64,000 bases of DNA, from the NCBI GenBank assembly GCA_016197205.1, contig JACPWG010000107.1, positions 1 to 64,000 on the forward strand, written 5' to 3'. Made by a program: the position numbers and the translations under genes. Source of the stretch: Planctomycetota bacterium (lineage in GTDB: Bacteria > Planctomycetota > MHYJ01 > WSZJ01 > JACPWG01). The notes below the pieces were generated by a model that did not search any database, was not told the DNA's origin, and worked only from the letters and a program-made list of their open reading frames with translations. Positions 17,969 through 26,807 of this stretch are shown here, in pieces. Each line of letters begins with the position of its first letter. The stretch's first letter is position 1.

Positions 17969-20900
17969 CTGAGCAGCGAAGACGACAAGGAAACGATTCG
18001 TGTCGGGAGCGGGGGGCAGCGCGGGCTCGCGTCCGACACGCCCGTGCGTCCGAGCGACGCCCGTGCGCCGGACGGCACGACGTCCCCGGCGCCGGACCCT
18101 GCCTCCGGCGACGAGCCGACGCGCCCCTGCCGCGACGCCGCCCGGCCGCCGCCGTCGTCGCTTCTCCCCCTCCCACGGCGCGCGATCGGCAGATACGAAC
18201 TGCTCGCGGAAATCGGTCGAGGCGGCATGGGGGTCGTCTACAAGGCCTACCGCCCGGACCTGAAGGCCGTCTTCGCGGTGAAGGTCCTCCTCGCCGGCGA
18301 CGACGCGGCATCCGACGCGACCGAACGCTTCCGCCGGGAGGCGCAGACCGCCGCGCGCCTCCGGCACCCGGGCATCGTCCCGGTCCACGACTTCGGCGTC
18401 GAGGACGGGAAGGCCTACTACGCGATGGAATTTGTGGAAGGGCTCGGGCTCGATCACGTTCTCACCGAGCCCGGGCGGGCGGGGCTGAAGTCGCCTGGGC
18501 GGCGGCGCGGGCTTGCCGCGCGCGACGCGGCGCGCATCGTGAAGGACGTGGCCGAGACCATCGAGTATGCCCACCGGCAGGGCGTGATCCACCGGGACCT
18601 GAAGCCCGGGAATGTCCTGCTCGACCGGACGGGTCGGCCGCGCGTCGTCGATTTCGGGATGGTGAAGCTGCTGGAGCACGCCGACGTCTCGCGCGGAGGG
18701 GCGCGGACGAGAAGCGGCGAGGTCTTCGGCACCGTCGCCTACATGCCCCCCGAGCAGGCGGCCGGGGAAATCCGCGCCATCACTGAACGAAGCGACGTCT
18801 ACTCGCTCGGGGCGATGCTCTACGAGACGGTGACCGGGGAGCTTCCTTTCCGGGGCGCAAGCGCGGTGTTGCAGCTCCTCCAAGTGCTCAATGGCGAGCC
18901 CGTCCCGCCGCGGCGCGTGAACCCGGACCTCTCGGCCGACCTCGAGACGGTCATTCTCAAGGCCATGGAGAAGGACCCGGCGAAGCGCTACGCGAGCGCG
19001 GCCGCCCTCGCCGAGGACCTCGGACGCTTCCTGGAAGGAGAGGCGATCCTCGCGCGGCCGGTCTCGGTGCGGTATCGCGTCGTGAAATGGGTGCGGCGCC
19101 GGCGCGCGGCAACGGCCGCGGCGACGCTCTGCCTCCTCGCCGCCGCGATCGCCGGCATCGCGGCCTGGCGCACGCGCGGCTTCGAGAGTGCGCAGGCCGC
19201 GCTCCGGGCGAGGCTCATCGAAGAGCTTCGCTACAAGACGGAGTTGCTGGTGGACACGACGCTCGCCCTGCGCCGCGCGGGCGCGTCGATGCGCAAGGCG
19301 CGCGAGGAGTACGTGCCGCGGATCGAACGCGCGGTGGCGGAGGTTGCCGCGGCGGGGGAGAGGCGCGCGGAGCCGCACTATCGCCTGGGACGGCTGTACC
19401 GCGCGCTGATGCGTTTCCCGGAGGCGCGGCACGCCCAAGACGAAGCCCTGGCGCGCGAGCCGGATTACGCGCCGAGCCTGTACGAGCGGGCCGTCCTTGC
19501 CGCGCGCGCTCACGCCGAACGGATGGAAACGCTGCGGGAGGCCGCACGCACGGAAGAAGCCGCACGCCTCGGCCGGTCGGGCCCGGCGGTCAAAGTCGGC
19601 GGCGCGCCCGGCGCCTCGCCGATCCGGCTCTCCATCCCGGACGATGCCGCGCTCGAGGCGCGGGACAAGGAAGCGGTCCAGCTCCGCGCCGGCCTGCGCA
19701 CGGACCTGGCGCGTCTCGAAGTGCTCGCCGGGACGTCCACGGCGGGCGCGGGGGAAATCCTCACCGCGGCGCGGCTCGCCTGCGCGCGCGGCCTTGCGCT
19801 CGCGTACGGGGCCGCCTCAGGTGAACACCCTAGCCGCGCCCGCGAGCTGCTGGAGGAGGCCCTGCGCGGGGACGGGACGCTGGAAGAGGCGTACGAAGGC
19901 CTGGCGCGGGCGAACGAGGGGGCCGGTCAGTGGGACGCGGCCGCGACGATGTACGGACGGGGGCTGGACGCGGACCGCGGGTACGTCCCCTTCTGGCTCG
20001 GCCGCGGCAACGCGCGCTACCGAATGGGGCTCGCCGCGCGCGATGCCGGTTCGCAGCCCGATGCCGCGTACGAGGGGGCCATCGCTGATTTCGGGAGGGC
20101 GGTGGAGCTGGACCCGACGCAGGCGGAGCCCTGGCGCCGGCGCGCGAGCGCACGGGCGGCGCAGGCCTCCTGGCGCTGGACGACGGGCGGAGACCCTTCG
20201 CCATTGTACGACGAGACCCTGGCCGATGTGGCGCAGGCCGCGGAGCTGGGCGCATCCGCCCTTGAGCTCGAGCTTTTTCGGGGAGATGTCGAGAACGACC
20301 GGGGAGGCTTCCTCGCGAATCGCGGACGCGATCCGTCGGCGGCCTGGGCGGAGGCCGTGCGTGCGTACGGGCGCGCGGCGGCGCTCGACCCGCGCTCGGT
20401 GGTCGCTTGGACGCGGCGCGCGAACGCCCGAACGAATCTCGGGTGGTGGGCGACGCGGTCCGGGAAGGACCCCACGGGCATCCACGCGGAGGCGCTGGCC
20501 GACCTGGCGGAGGCGACCCGACTGAACCCCGCGTGGCCGTGGCTGTGGGCGAGCCGGGGACTGCTGGGGTTGAACGCGGGCTCCGAACGGCAGCGACGCG
20601 GGGAAGACCCGGGCCCGCTCTACGCGCAGGCCCTGGAAGATCTCGCGCGCTCGCTGGCCATGGACCCGGGCGCGCAGGCGGTCTGGCTCTACCAGGGCTA
20701 CGTGCACGGAAACTGGGCCGGGTGGCGGGAGGCACACGGGGAGGATGCGGAGCCGCTGTACGCCGCCGCCGTCGCGGACTACGACCGCGCGTCCGCGCTG
20801 TCGCCGCCGTCGACCGAGGCGTGGCGGCAGCGGGCGATCGTCTCCACGGCGTGGGCGGGGCGCCGGCTCGCGCGGGGCGAAGACCCGACGCCGCACTTCG

Positions 20901-21244
20901 AACGCGCGGTCGCGGACTGGGGTCGCGTGCTCCACGAGGACCCGGGTTCGGTCGAGGCCTTGCGGGGACGTGGAGGCGTGCGAACGAACCAGGCGCTCGT
21001 GCAGAAGGCGCACGGCGGGGACCCGGCTCCGCTCGCCCGCGAGGCCCTCGCGGACCTGGACCAGGCGATCACCCTGGACCCGAAGAGTGGACAGTCGCTC
21101 GCGTGGCGCGGCCTGGCGCGGCACGCTCTGGGGCTCTGGGCCGAGGCCGCCGCGGACCTCGAGGCGGCGATCCGACTCGAGCCGGGCTTCGCGTCGCAGC
21201 TTCGCGGCCCGCTCGAAGACGCCCGGTCCCGTCTTGCGCGCTGA
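17969..21244 (+). CDS. Membrane Ser/Thr kinase with long TPR tail, probable CTG start
   Basis: The product has 1091 residues. Kinase domain from about residue 74: EIGRGGMGVVYKAYRP, AVKVLL, HRDLKPGN near 208, DFGMVK near 228, GTVAYMPPEQAAGE. One membrane span lies at about 381-400. The rest is TPR-like, including at least six extended repeats of about 47 residues, each with an R/GxDPxPxY/F insert followed by A-x-x-D and ending LDP. No ATG, GTG or TTG lies between the minus-strand gene (ends upstream at 17791) and the conserved frame. The best start is CTG 17969 with GGGGAGG 5 nt ahead. It is a paralogue of the kinase at 1-2898 but lacks its N-terminal GspE-like domain. Reading further upstream would overlap the MpaB-like gene. 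Confidence 0.9.
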   Translation: MSSEDDKETIRVGSGGQRGLASDTPVRPSDARAPDGTTSPAPDPASGDEPTRPCRDAARPPPSSLLPLPRRAIGRYELLAEIGRGGMGVVYKAYRPDLKAVFAVKVLLAGDDAASDATERFRREAQTAARLRHPGIVPVHDFGVEDGKAYYAMEFVEGLGLDHVLTEPGRAGLKSPGRRRGLAARDAARIVKDVAETIEYAHRQGVIHRDLKPGNVLLDRTGRPRVVDFGMVKLLEHADVSRGGARTRSGEVFGTVAYMPPEQAAGEIRAITERSDVYSLGAMLYETVTGELPFRGASAVLQLLQVLNGEPVPPRRVNPDLSADLETVILKAMEKDPAKRYASAAALAEDLGRFLEGEAILARPVSVRYRVVKWVRRRRAATAAATLCLLAAAIAGIAAWRTRGFESAQAALRARLIEELRYKTELLVDTTLALRRAGASMRKAREEYVPRIERAVAEVAAAGERRAEPHYRLGRLYRALMRFPEARHAQDEALAREPDYAPSLYERAVLAARAHAERMETLREAARTEEAARLGRSGPAVKVGGAPGASPIRLSIPDDAALEARDKEAVQLRAGLRTDLARLEVLAGTSTAGAGEILTAARLACARGLALAYGAASGEHPSRARELLEEALRGDGTLEEAYEGLARANEGAGQWDAAATMYGRGLDADRGYVPFWLGRGNARYRMGLAARDAGSQPDAAYEGAIADFGRAVELDPTQAEPWRRRASARAAQASWRWTTGGDPSPLYDETLADVAQAAELGASALELELFRGDVENDRGGFLANRGRDPSAAWAEAVRAYGRAAALDPRSVVAWTRRANARTNLGWWATRSGKDPTGIHAEALADLAEATRLNPAWPWLWASRGLLGLNAGSERQRRGEDPGPLYAQALEDLARSLAMDPGAQAVWLYQGYVHGNWAGWREAHGEDAEPLYAAAVADYDRASALSPPSTEAWRQRAIVSTAWAGRRLARGEDPTPHFERAVADWGRVLHEDPGSVEALRGRGGVRTNQALVQKAHGGDPAPLAREALADLDQAITLDPKSGQSLAWRGLARHALGLWAEAAADLEAAIRLEPGFASQLRGPLEDARSRLAR

Positions 21245-21250
21245 CCTCGA

Positions 21251-21712
21251 TCAGCCCCGCACAGCGAGCCGTTCCCGCAGCGCTTCCAGGCTCTCCCGCA
21301 ACGTCCGTGCGATCCTGCGACGCAGGAAAACGCGGTCGAGCGCGAGGCCGAGCCAGCCCCACTTCAGGTTGTAGTGCATCGTCATCCGGAAGAGCGTCCC
21401 GCCTCCCCGCTCATCGTACGCCCAACTCCCAGCCATTGTGCGAAAGGGATGCAGGCCCGTGCTGGCGGCCATCTTCACCGCTGACTTGCGGGGCGGATCG
21501 AAGGTGACGTACTCCGCGTCCCAAGTGAACGAGGCGCCGCCCTGGGGCGGAGTGGTTAAGCGGAGCACGGCCCCGGCGCGCAGCGGGCCGTCCCCCAGCT
21601 TTTCCGCCCGCGCCACCGAGCGGTCCCACTCCTGCCTGCGCGCGTAATCCTGCACGTAGTCCCAGACGACCTGGGGCGGCGCCGTGAGCTCGATTTCATC
21701 CTGCAGATTCAT
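21251..21712 (-). CDS. SRPBCC/START-like polyketide cyclase family protein
   Basis: Start ATG 21712 gives MNLQDEIELTAPPQVVWDYV, the normal SRPBCC start; the longer frame to 21862 has no homology. The product has 153 residues with the helix-grip pattern: WDRSVARAEKLGDGPLRAGA, GGGTLFRMTMHYNLKW and a long C-terminal helix rich in Arg. It probably binds a hydrophobic ligand in the cytoplasm. It is convergent with the kinase, 6 bp apart. Confidence 0.87.
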   Translation of the reverse strand: MNLQDEIELTAPPQVVWDYVQDYARRQEWDRSVARAEKLGDGPLRAGAVLRLTTPPQGGASFTWDAEYVTFDPPRKSAVKMAASTGLHPFRTMAGSWAYDERGGGTLFRMTMHYNLKWGWLGLALDRVFLRRRIARTLRESLEALRERLAVRG

Positions 21713-21910
21713 GCGGGGAAGGCCTCCGAAGCTGAACGAGGGGGGGGGTGTAGCGGGAGTGATGCCCGGGAACCAGGGCACAGAATGGCAAAAAACCGCC
21801 GGGGAGGAAATGAAATCGTGCATGTGCGAGCGTAACCGTTCAGGGGCGGTGCGCATCACCACGGAGGCATGGAGGGGTTGACATGTCGAGGCAGGAGTCT
21901 GCCGACTTTA

Positions 21911-21983
21911 TTTTGACAGGATAACAGGATCAACAGGATTTTCCAACGCCGTATCCAGTTGATCCTGTTATCCTGTCAGAAAG
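21911..21983. repeat. Palindromic repeat, family B, copy 2
   Basis: The left arm TTGACAGGATAACAGGATCA and the right arm TGATCCTGTTATCCTGTCAG are near-perfect inverses. It matches the copy at 3399-3471 in both arms but not in the centre. Confidence 0.85.
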
Positions 21984-22049
21984 AAATCCGACGCAATTGC
22001 TTGTGGACACTCGTGAGTTCGCAAAGCCGGCGAAGGTCCTCCGGGAGGC

Positions 22050-22083
22050 CTCCGTTTCTCCGTGCCCCCGTGGTGAAGGGTTA
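22050..22083 (+). repeat. Short repeat, family H
   Basis: CCTCCGTTTCTCCGTGCCCC and CGTGGTGAAGGG resemble the arms of the element at 27483-27605. Confidence 0.5.
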
Positions 22084-22136
22084 CGTGCGAGCAAGCCCGG
22101 CGAGCTGAACGTGGCCACCGGTCAGCCCAGCGGAAG

Positions 22137-22412
22137 GACGAGCCACCGAAAACGCCGAAGACACCGAATGACGAAATGCTCACGGATCGACTGGCGCAGC
22201 CGATCCGAACCGCGACCGTGAGGGAGTGGTCTCAGCGCGACCTTCGGTTCCCTCGGGTTCGGTCTCGCAACCGATTCCCTGCCGGGGTAACTTTTTTTTC
22301 CCAGAAAGCAAGTTTCTGCGCGATTCTGTCACCGAAACGACGAACGACCCCGAACAGATCCGTCCCCCGTATAAAGTTCGGCGTCTTCAGCGTCTTCGGT
22401 GGCTCGTTCTTC
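22137..22412. repeat. Composite dispersed repeat, family D (with family E inside)
   Basis: The left part (22137-22220, GACGAGCCACCGAAAACGCC onward to CGATCCGAACCGCGACCG) matches the reverse complement of 61995-62072 over about 80 bp. The right arm (22377-22409, GCGTCTTCGGTGGCTCG) is inverse to the left arm. A family E copy lies at 22205-22235. No coding potential of its own; it fills most of the spacer upstream of the M16 operon. Confidence 0.75.
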
Positions 22413-22462
22413 GTTTCGAATTTCCCTCTCGCCTCCCACTCCCCGCGCGCGCGGTCGGAGGC

Positions 22463-22491
22463 TTGACATCGACGCGTCGGCGGCGTAGAGT
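22463..22491 (+). promoter_or_regulatory. Promoter of the M16 peptidase operon
   Basis: TTGACA (22463-22468), 17 nt, TAGAGT (22486-22491), about 86 nt ahead of the GTG at 22578. Confidence 0.78.
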
Positions 22492-22577
22492 CCCGCGGCT
22501 TCGCGAACGCGGGACCGGGTCCGATTCCGCGCATCGCACCCACACCGGCTCCTCCTCGCCATTCGAAAGGGACGCTC

Positions 22578-24137
22578 GTGGAGCATTGCCCGATTCCTCG
22601 CCGACGATCGCGCGCCGCGCGGCCGATCCTCGCACTCGCAGCCCTGGTCGCTGTCGCCCTGCCGGCGCTCGCGACCGGCGAGCCCGCCCGCGGCGGCTTC
22701 GCAGACCTCGAGAAACAGGTGACCGAGCACCGCCTCCCCAACGGCATGCGGTTCCTCCTCCTCGAACGCCACCACGCGCCCGTGATCTCCTTCCACACCT
22801 ATGTCGACGTCGGTTCGGTGGACGAGGAGATCGGGCAAACCGGGCTCGCCCACATGTTCGAACACATGGCCTTCAAGGGCACCACCGCGATCGGCACGCG
22901 CGACTGGGTCGGCGAGCAAAAGGCCGTCGAGGCCGAGGAGGCAGCTCACGAGGCGCTTCTCGCCGAGCGCCACAAGGGGGACGCCGCCGATCCCGCACGG
23001 CTCGCGGGCCTCGAGAAGGCCTTCCAGCAGGCGCAGGAGGCCGCGGGCGCCTTCGTGGTCGGCAACGAGTTCTCCACGCTCCTCGAACGACAGGGCTGCA
23101 CCGGACTCAACGCCTCGACCGGCGCGGACGCAACCCAATACGTATCGAGCCTCCCGTCGGACAAGTTCGAGGTGTGGTGCCTCCTCGAGTCCGAGCGCTT
23201 CCTCTACCCCGTGCTCCGCGAGTTCTACAAGGAGCGCGACGTGGTCATCGAGGAGCGCCGCATGCGCACCGAGAGCCAGCCCACGGGCAAGCTGATCGAG
23301 GACTTCCTCTCCGTCGCGTTCAAGGCCCATCCCTACCGCTGGCCCACGATCGGACACCGGTCCGACCTCGACGGCCTCACTCGCGCCAAGGCGCGCGCCT
23401 TCTATGCGAAACACTACGTGCCCGGCAAGACGATCGTCGGCATCGTCGGGGACTTCGCGACCGCCGAGGTCCTCCCGGTCCTGGCGAAGTACTTCGGGCG
23501 CATCCCCGCGGCGCCGTTGCCCGAGCCGCTGGTGACCGTCGAGCCGCCCCAGGAAGGGGAGCGACGGCTGGAGGTCGAGACGCAGGCACAACCCATCCTC
23601 GGCATCGGCTATCACAAGCCGGCCGCGAAACACCCCGACGAGGCCGTGTACGACGCACTCACGGACATCCTCGCGGGTGGACGCAGTTCGCGCCTCTACC
23701 GGCGGCTCGTGAAGGGCAAGCTCGCCATGCAGACCGGCGCCTTCACGGGCCTGCCGGGAAACAAGTACCCGAGCCTCTTCCTCTTCTACGCCGTTCCGTC
23801 GGTCGACCACACGACCGAGGAGCTGGAAAAGCTGATTTACGAAGAGATCGAACGGGTCAAGAACGAGCCGGTCTCCGCCGACGAGCTGGCCGGGGTCAAG
23901 ACCCGCGCCCGCGCGGAATTCGTCCGCGGGCTCGAGTCCTCCAGCGGCCTGGCCGCCCAGCTCACCTCCTACGTGGCGCTGACCGGTTCGTGGAAGAACC
24001 TCTTCCGCCACCTCGAACGGATCGACGCTGTGACCCCGGCCGACCTGCAGCGCGTGGCGAAGGAGTGCTTCCTCTCGCGCAACCGCACCGTCGGCCGCCT
24101 CCTGACCGTCCCCGGTCCCGAGGGGTCGGGGGATTGA
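22578..24137 (+). CDS. Secreted M16 metallopeptidase, catalytic subunit
   Basis: The product has 519 residues from a GTG start and has a signal peptide (ARPILALAALVAVALPALA). The inverted zinc motif HxxEH is intact at residues 92-96 (HMFEH), and the downstream glutamate helix VVIEERRM is present. An insert of about 60 residues rich in Ala and Glu lies between these parts, likely a coiled coil. The later conserved block KHYVPGKTIVGIVGDF is present, as is GGRSSRLYRRLVKG of the second M16 half. It should act in the periplasm on peptides or small proteins. It is paired with a motif-less partner 149 bp downstream, as in bacterial heterodimeric M16 peptidases. Confidence 0.94.
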   Translation: MEHCPIPRRRSRAARPILALAALVAVALPALATGEPARGGFADLEKQVTEHRLPNGMRFLLLERHHAPVISFHTYVDVGSVDEEIGQTGLAHMFEHMAFKGTTAIGTRDWVGEQKAVEAEEAAHEALLAERHKGDAADPARLAGLEKAFQQAQEAAGAFVVGNEFSTLLERQGCTGLNASTGADATQYVSSLPSDKFEVWCLLESERFLYPVLREFYKERDVVIEERRMRTESQPTGKLIEDFLSVAFKAHPYRWPTIGHRSDLDGLTRAKARAFYAKHYVPGKTIVGIVGDFATAEVLPVLAKYFGRIPAAPLPEPLVTVEPPQEGERRLEVETQAQPILGIGYHKPAAKHPDEAVYDALTDILAGGRSSRLYRRLVKGKLAMQTGAFTGLPGNKYPSLFLFYAVPSVDHTTEELEKLIYEEIERVKNEPVSADELAGVKTRARAEFVRGLESSSGLAAQLTSYVALTGSWKNLFRHLERIDAVTPADLQRVAKECFLSRNRTVGRLLTVPGPEGSGD

Positions 24138-24286
24138 CCCCCCAATTTGAAATTTGACTTTTGCAACTTGAATTTTGAAATCGAATTCGGACCCTCGTGG
24201 CAATGCGCCGGCGCAGGCTCTTCACGCTCACAGCGCACCTCCGCATCCGCGTTGACCTCGTCCTCCCCGAGCAGGAGTCCCTCTCG

Positions 24287-26710
24287 ATGATCCGTTTCCG
24301 CGCCCTGGCCTCCGCCCCCATTTTCGCCGCCGCCGTCCTCCTCGCCTCGCTCTCGGCTCCCGCGTCCTCGCTCGCGGCCCCCGCCGACGAAGGCAACGGC
24401 GCCGCCGTCCCCGCACCCGCGATGCCCCACCGGCCCGAGGGCCTGAAGCTGCCGCCGGCGCGCGCCTTCGCGCCTCCACAGCCCACGAAGCACGCGCTCG
24501 CGTGCGGCCTCACCGTCTTTCTGCTCGAGGACCACGAGCTGCCCCTCGTCCACGTGGCCGCGACCGTGCGCACCGGCTCCGTCTACGAGCCCGAGGACAA
24601 GCTCGGCCTCGCCGCGATCACGGGCCAGGTGATGCGAAGCGGCGGGACCGAGACCCATCCCGCCGACCGGCTCGACGAGGAGCTGGACCAGAAGGCGATC
24701 TCCGTCGAAGTATCGATCGGCGAGAGCAGCGGCACGGCCACCCTTTCCTGCCTGGCGGAGTCCTTCGACGCCGGGCTCGCGATCCTGTCCGACGTGCTCC
24801 AACACCCCGCCTTCCCGCAGGAAAAGCTGGAGCTCGCCCGCTCTCTGGCGAAGAGCGAGATCGCCCGCCGGAACGACGAAGCCAACGACATCGCGGGCCG
24901 CGAGTTCCAGAAGGCGGTGTATGGGGCGTCGAGCCCCTGGGCCCGCACGTCCGAGTTGGCAACCATCGACCGGATCCGCCGTGAGGACCTGGTCGCCTTC
25001 CACCAGGCGGCGTTTCACCCCGACCGCACCATCCTCGGCGTCGCCGGCGATTTCGACTCCGCCGTGATGCTGAAAAAGCTGGAGGCGGCCTTCGCCGGCT
25101 GGGCGCGCGCAAGCACGGAACCCCCGCCGCTCCCGGGCGTGGACGCGAAGGCGTCGGGCAGCTCCGGCGTGTACCTGGTCCGCAAGGAGGACGTGAACCA
25201 GTTCAGCATCTTGGTCGGGCACTTGAGCGTGAAGCGCGACAACCCCGACTACGCCGCGCTCGTGCTCCTCGACAACGTTCTCGGCTCCGGCGGGTTCTCG
25301 TCGCGGCTCTTCAATCACATCCGCGAGCAGCGCGGCCTAGCCTACGACGTCCACAGCGAGCTCGGCGCGGGCTTCGACCATGTCGGCATCTTCCAAATCG
25401 TCGCGCAGACCAAGTCGGAATCGACCGCGGCGGTCATCCAGGCCGCCCTCGACGAGGTGCGGGAGATCCGCGAAAGGCCCGTCACCGAGGCGGAGCTGGC
25501 CCAGGCGCGGGAGAGCTTCCTGAATAGCTCGGTCTTCTACTACGACTCGAAGTCGGAGGTCCTCGCGCGCCACCTGCGATACGAGTACTACGGGCTGCCG
25601 CACGAGCTGCTGGAGCGGCTGCTCGAGCAGATCCGGAAGGTGACGGTCGCCGACCTGCAGCGGGTCGCCGCGCAATACCTGCACCCAGAGTCGTTCACGA
25701 TCCTCGTCGTCGGGCATGACGCGGACTTCGACAAACCTCTTTCGACCTTCGGACCGGTGAAGGAAATCCCGCTCGTGTCCCCGAAGGCCGGCGGCGCGAA
25801 GGGCGCGGGCGCGGGCACTCCGGCGGGAGCCCAGCCCGAAGGCACCGGCGCGGCGGGCACGGGTGCGGTTCCGCCCAAGGACAACCCTCCGGCCGGCGCC
25901 GCGGCCGCCGAACCCGAGAAGGCGGTCGCCGGCCCTGCCGAGCCGGCCGATTCCCCGGAGACGCGCGCACGGGCGGCCGAGGTCGTGACCGCGGCCGTCG
26001 CCGCGCACGGGGGGCGCGACGCCCTCGCCGCGATCAAGGACCTGAAGCTGAAGACGCGCGTGACGGTTGCCACGCCGCAAGGCGAGCTGCAGCTCGCCGG
26101 TTCGCTCGCGCTCGCCTTTCCCGACCGGATCCGCATGTCGGTCCTCAGCCCGATGGGGGCGATCGTCCAGGTCTTCGACGGCAAGGCCGGCTGGATCCAG
26201 ACGCCGCAGGGAACGCAGAAGATGGACGCGACCGATACCGAAGAGACTCGCAACGCGGTCGCGCGCCACTGGGTGCGGGTCCTCGTCGACCTGGCGGACG
26301 GCAAGGCCGTCGCCCGGCACGCCGGGACGCGAGACCTCGGCGGCCGCAAGGTGGACCTCCTCTTCGTCCAGCTCGCCGGCGGCAACACCTGCTCGCTCGC
26401 CGTGGACGCGGAGACGCACCGGCTCGCGCGCCAGTGGTTCGGCCCCGCCGGCATGGAGGAGGAGGAGCGCTACGACGACTACCGCGACGTGGAGAAGCTC
26501 CCCTTCCCGCACCACTGGATCGTCTCGCAGGGCGGGGAGAAGCGGCTGGAGGTGAAGGCTTCGGACGTGAAGCTGAATCCCGGCCTGGCCGACAAGGACT
26601 TCGAGCGGCCCGCGCCGAAGAAGCCGAAGGAGTCGAAGGAGAAGGAGGGTGGCGCAGCGCCGCAGCCGGAGCCGAAGGCGGACGCGCCGAAAACCGAACC
26701 GCGAGCGTGA
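24287..26710 (+). CDS. Inactive M16 partner subunit fused to a LolA-like domain
   Basis: Start ATG 24287 with AGGAG upstream gives a signal peptide (APIFAAAVLLASLSAPASS). The product has 807 residues. The M16 fold is clear (LEDHELPLVHVAATVRTGSV, FHPDRTILGVAGDF, GGFSSRLFNHIREQRGLAY with the substrate-binding R and Y), but the HxxEH site is replaced by ITGQVMRSGG. So it is a non-catalytic partner of the upstream peptidase. After a Pro/Ala/Gly linker (about 515-560) comes a domain that begins AAHGGRDALAAIKDLKLKTR and ends in KLNPGLADKDFERP. It resembles outer-membrane lipoprotein-sorting (LolA/LolB-like) beta folds. The C-terminus is Lys/Glu/Pro-rich. Confidence 0.9.
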   Translation: MIRFRALASAPIFAAAVLLASLSAPASSLAAPADEGNGAAVPAPAMPHRPEGLKLPPARAFAPPQPTKHALACGLTVFLLEDHELPLVHVAATVRTGSVYEPEDKLGLAAITGQVMRSGGTETHPADRLDEELDQKAISVEVSIGESSGTATLSCLAESFDAGLAILSDVLQHPAFPQEKLELARSLAKSEIARRNDEANDIAGREFQKAVYGASSPWARTSELATIDRIRREDLVAFHQAAFHPDRTILGVAGDFDSAVMLKKLEAAFAGWARASTEPPPLPGVDAKASGSSGVYLVRKEDVNQFSILVGHLSVKRDNPDYAALVLLDNVLGSGGFSSRLFNHIREQRGLAYDVHSELGAGFDHVGIFQIVAQTKSESTAAVIQAALDEVREIRERPVTEAELAQARESFLNSSVFYYDSKSEVLARHLRYEYYGLPHELLERLLEQIRKVTVADLQRVAAQYLHPESFTILVVGHDADFDKPLSTFGPVKEIPLVSPKAGGAKGAGAGTPAGAQPEGTGAAGTGAVPPKDNPPAGAAAAEPEKAVAGPAEPADSPETRARAAEVVTAAVAAHGGRDALAAIKDLKLKTRVTVATPQGELQLAGSLALAFPDRIRMSVLSPMGAIVQVFDGKAGWIQTPQGTQKMDATDTEETRNAVARHWVRVLVDLADGKAVARHAGTRDLGGRKVDLLFVQLAGGNTCSLAVDAETHRLARQWFGPAGMEEEERYDDYRDVEKLPFPHHWIVSQGGEKRLEVKASDVKLNPGLADKDFERPAPKKPKESKEKEGGAAPQPEPKADAPKTEPRA

Positions 26711-26728
26711 GCGAGCGGTCTCGCGGCC
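26697..26728 (+). repeat. Family E-like repeat over the stop codon of the M16 partner gene
   Basis: GAACCGCGAGCGTGAGCGAG, continuing CGGTCTCGCGG, is a diverged form of the motif at 22205-22235. The TGA stop (26708-26710) lies within it, so the last few residues of the protein derive from repeat sequence. It has CCGCGA/TCGCGG pairing ends. Confidence 0.5.
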
Positions 26729-26807
26729 TGCGACGGGAGCGCAAGCCGAGCCTCGGACACGGCAGTTCCCTGCGGGTGCCGGCCCGCGGTCCATCCGCTC
26801 GCGCGCT

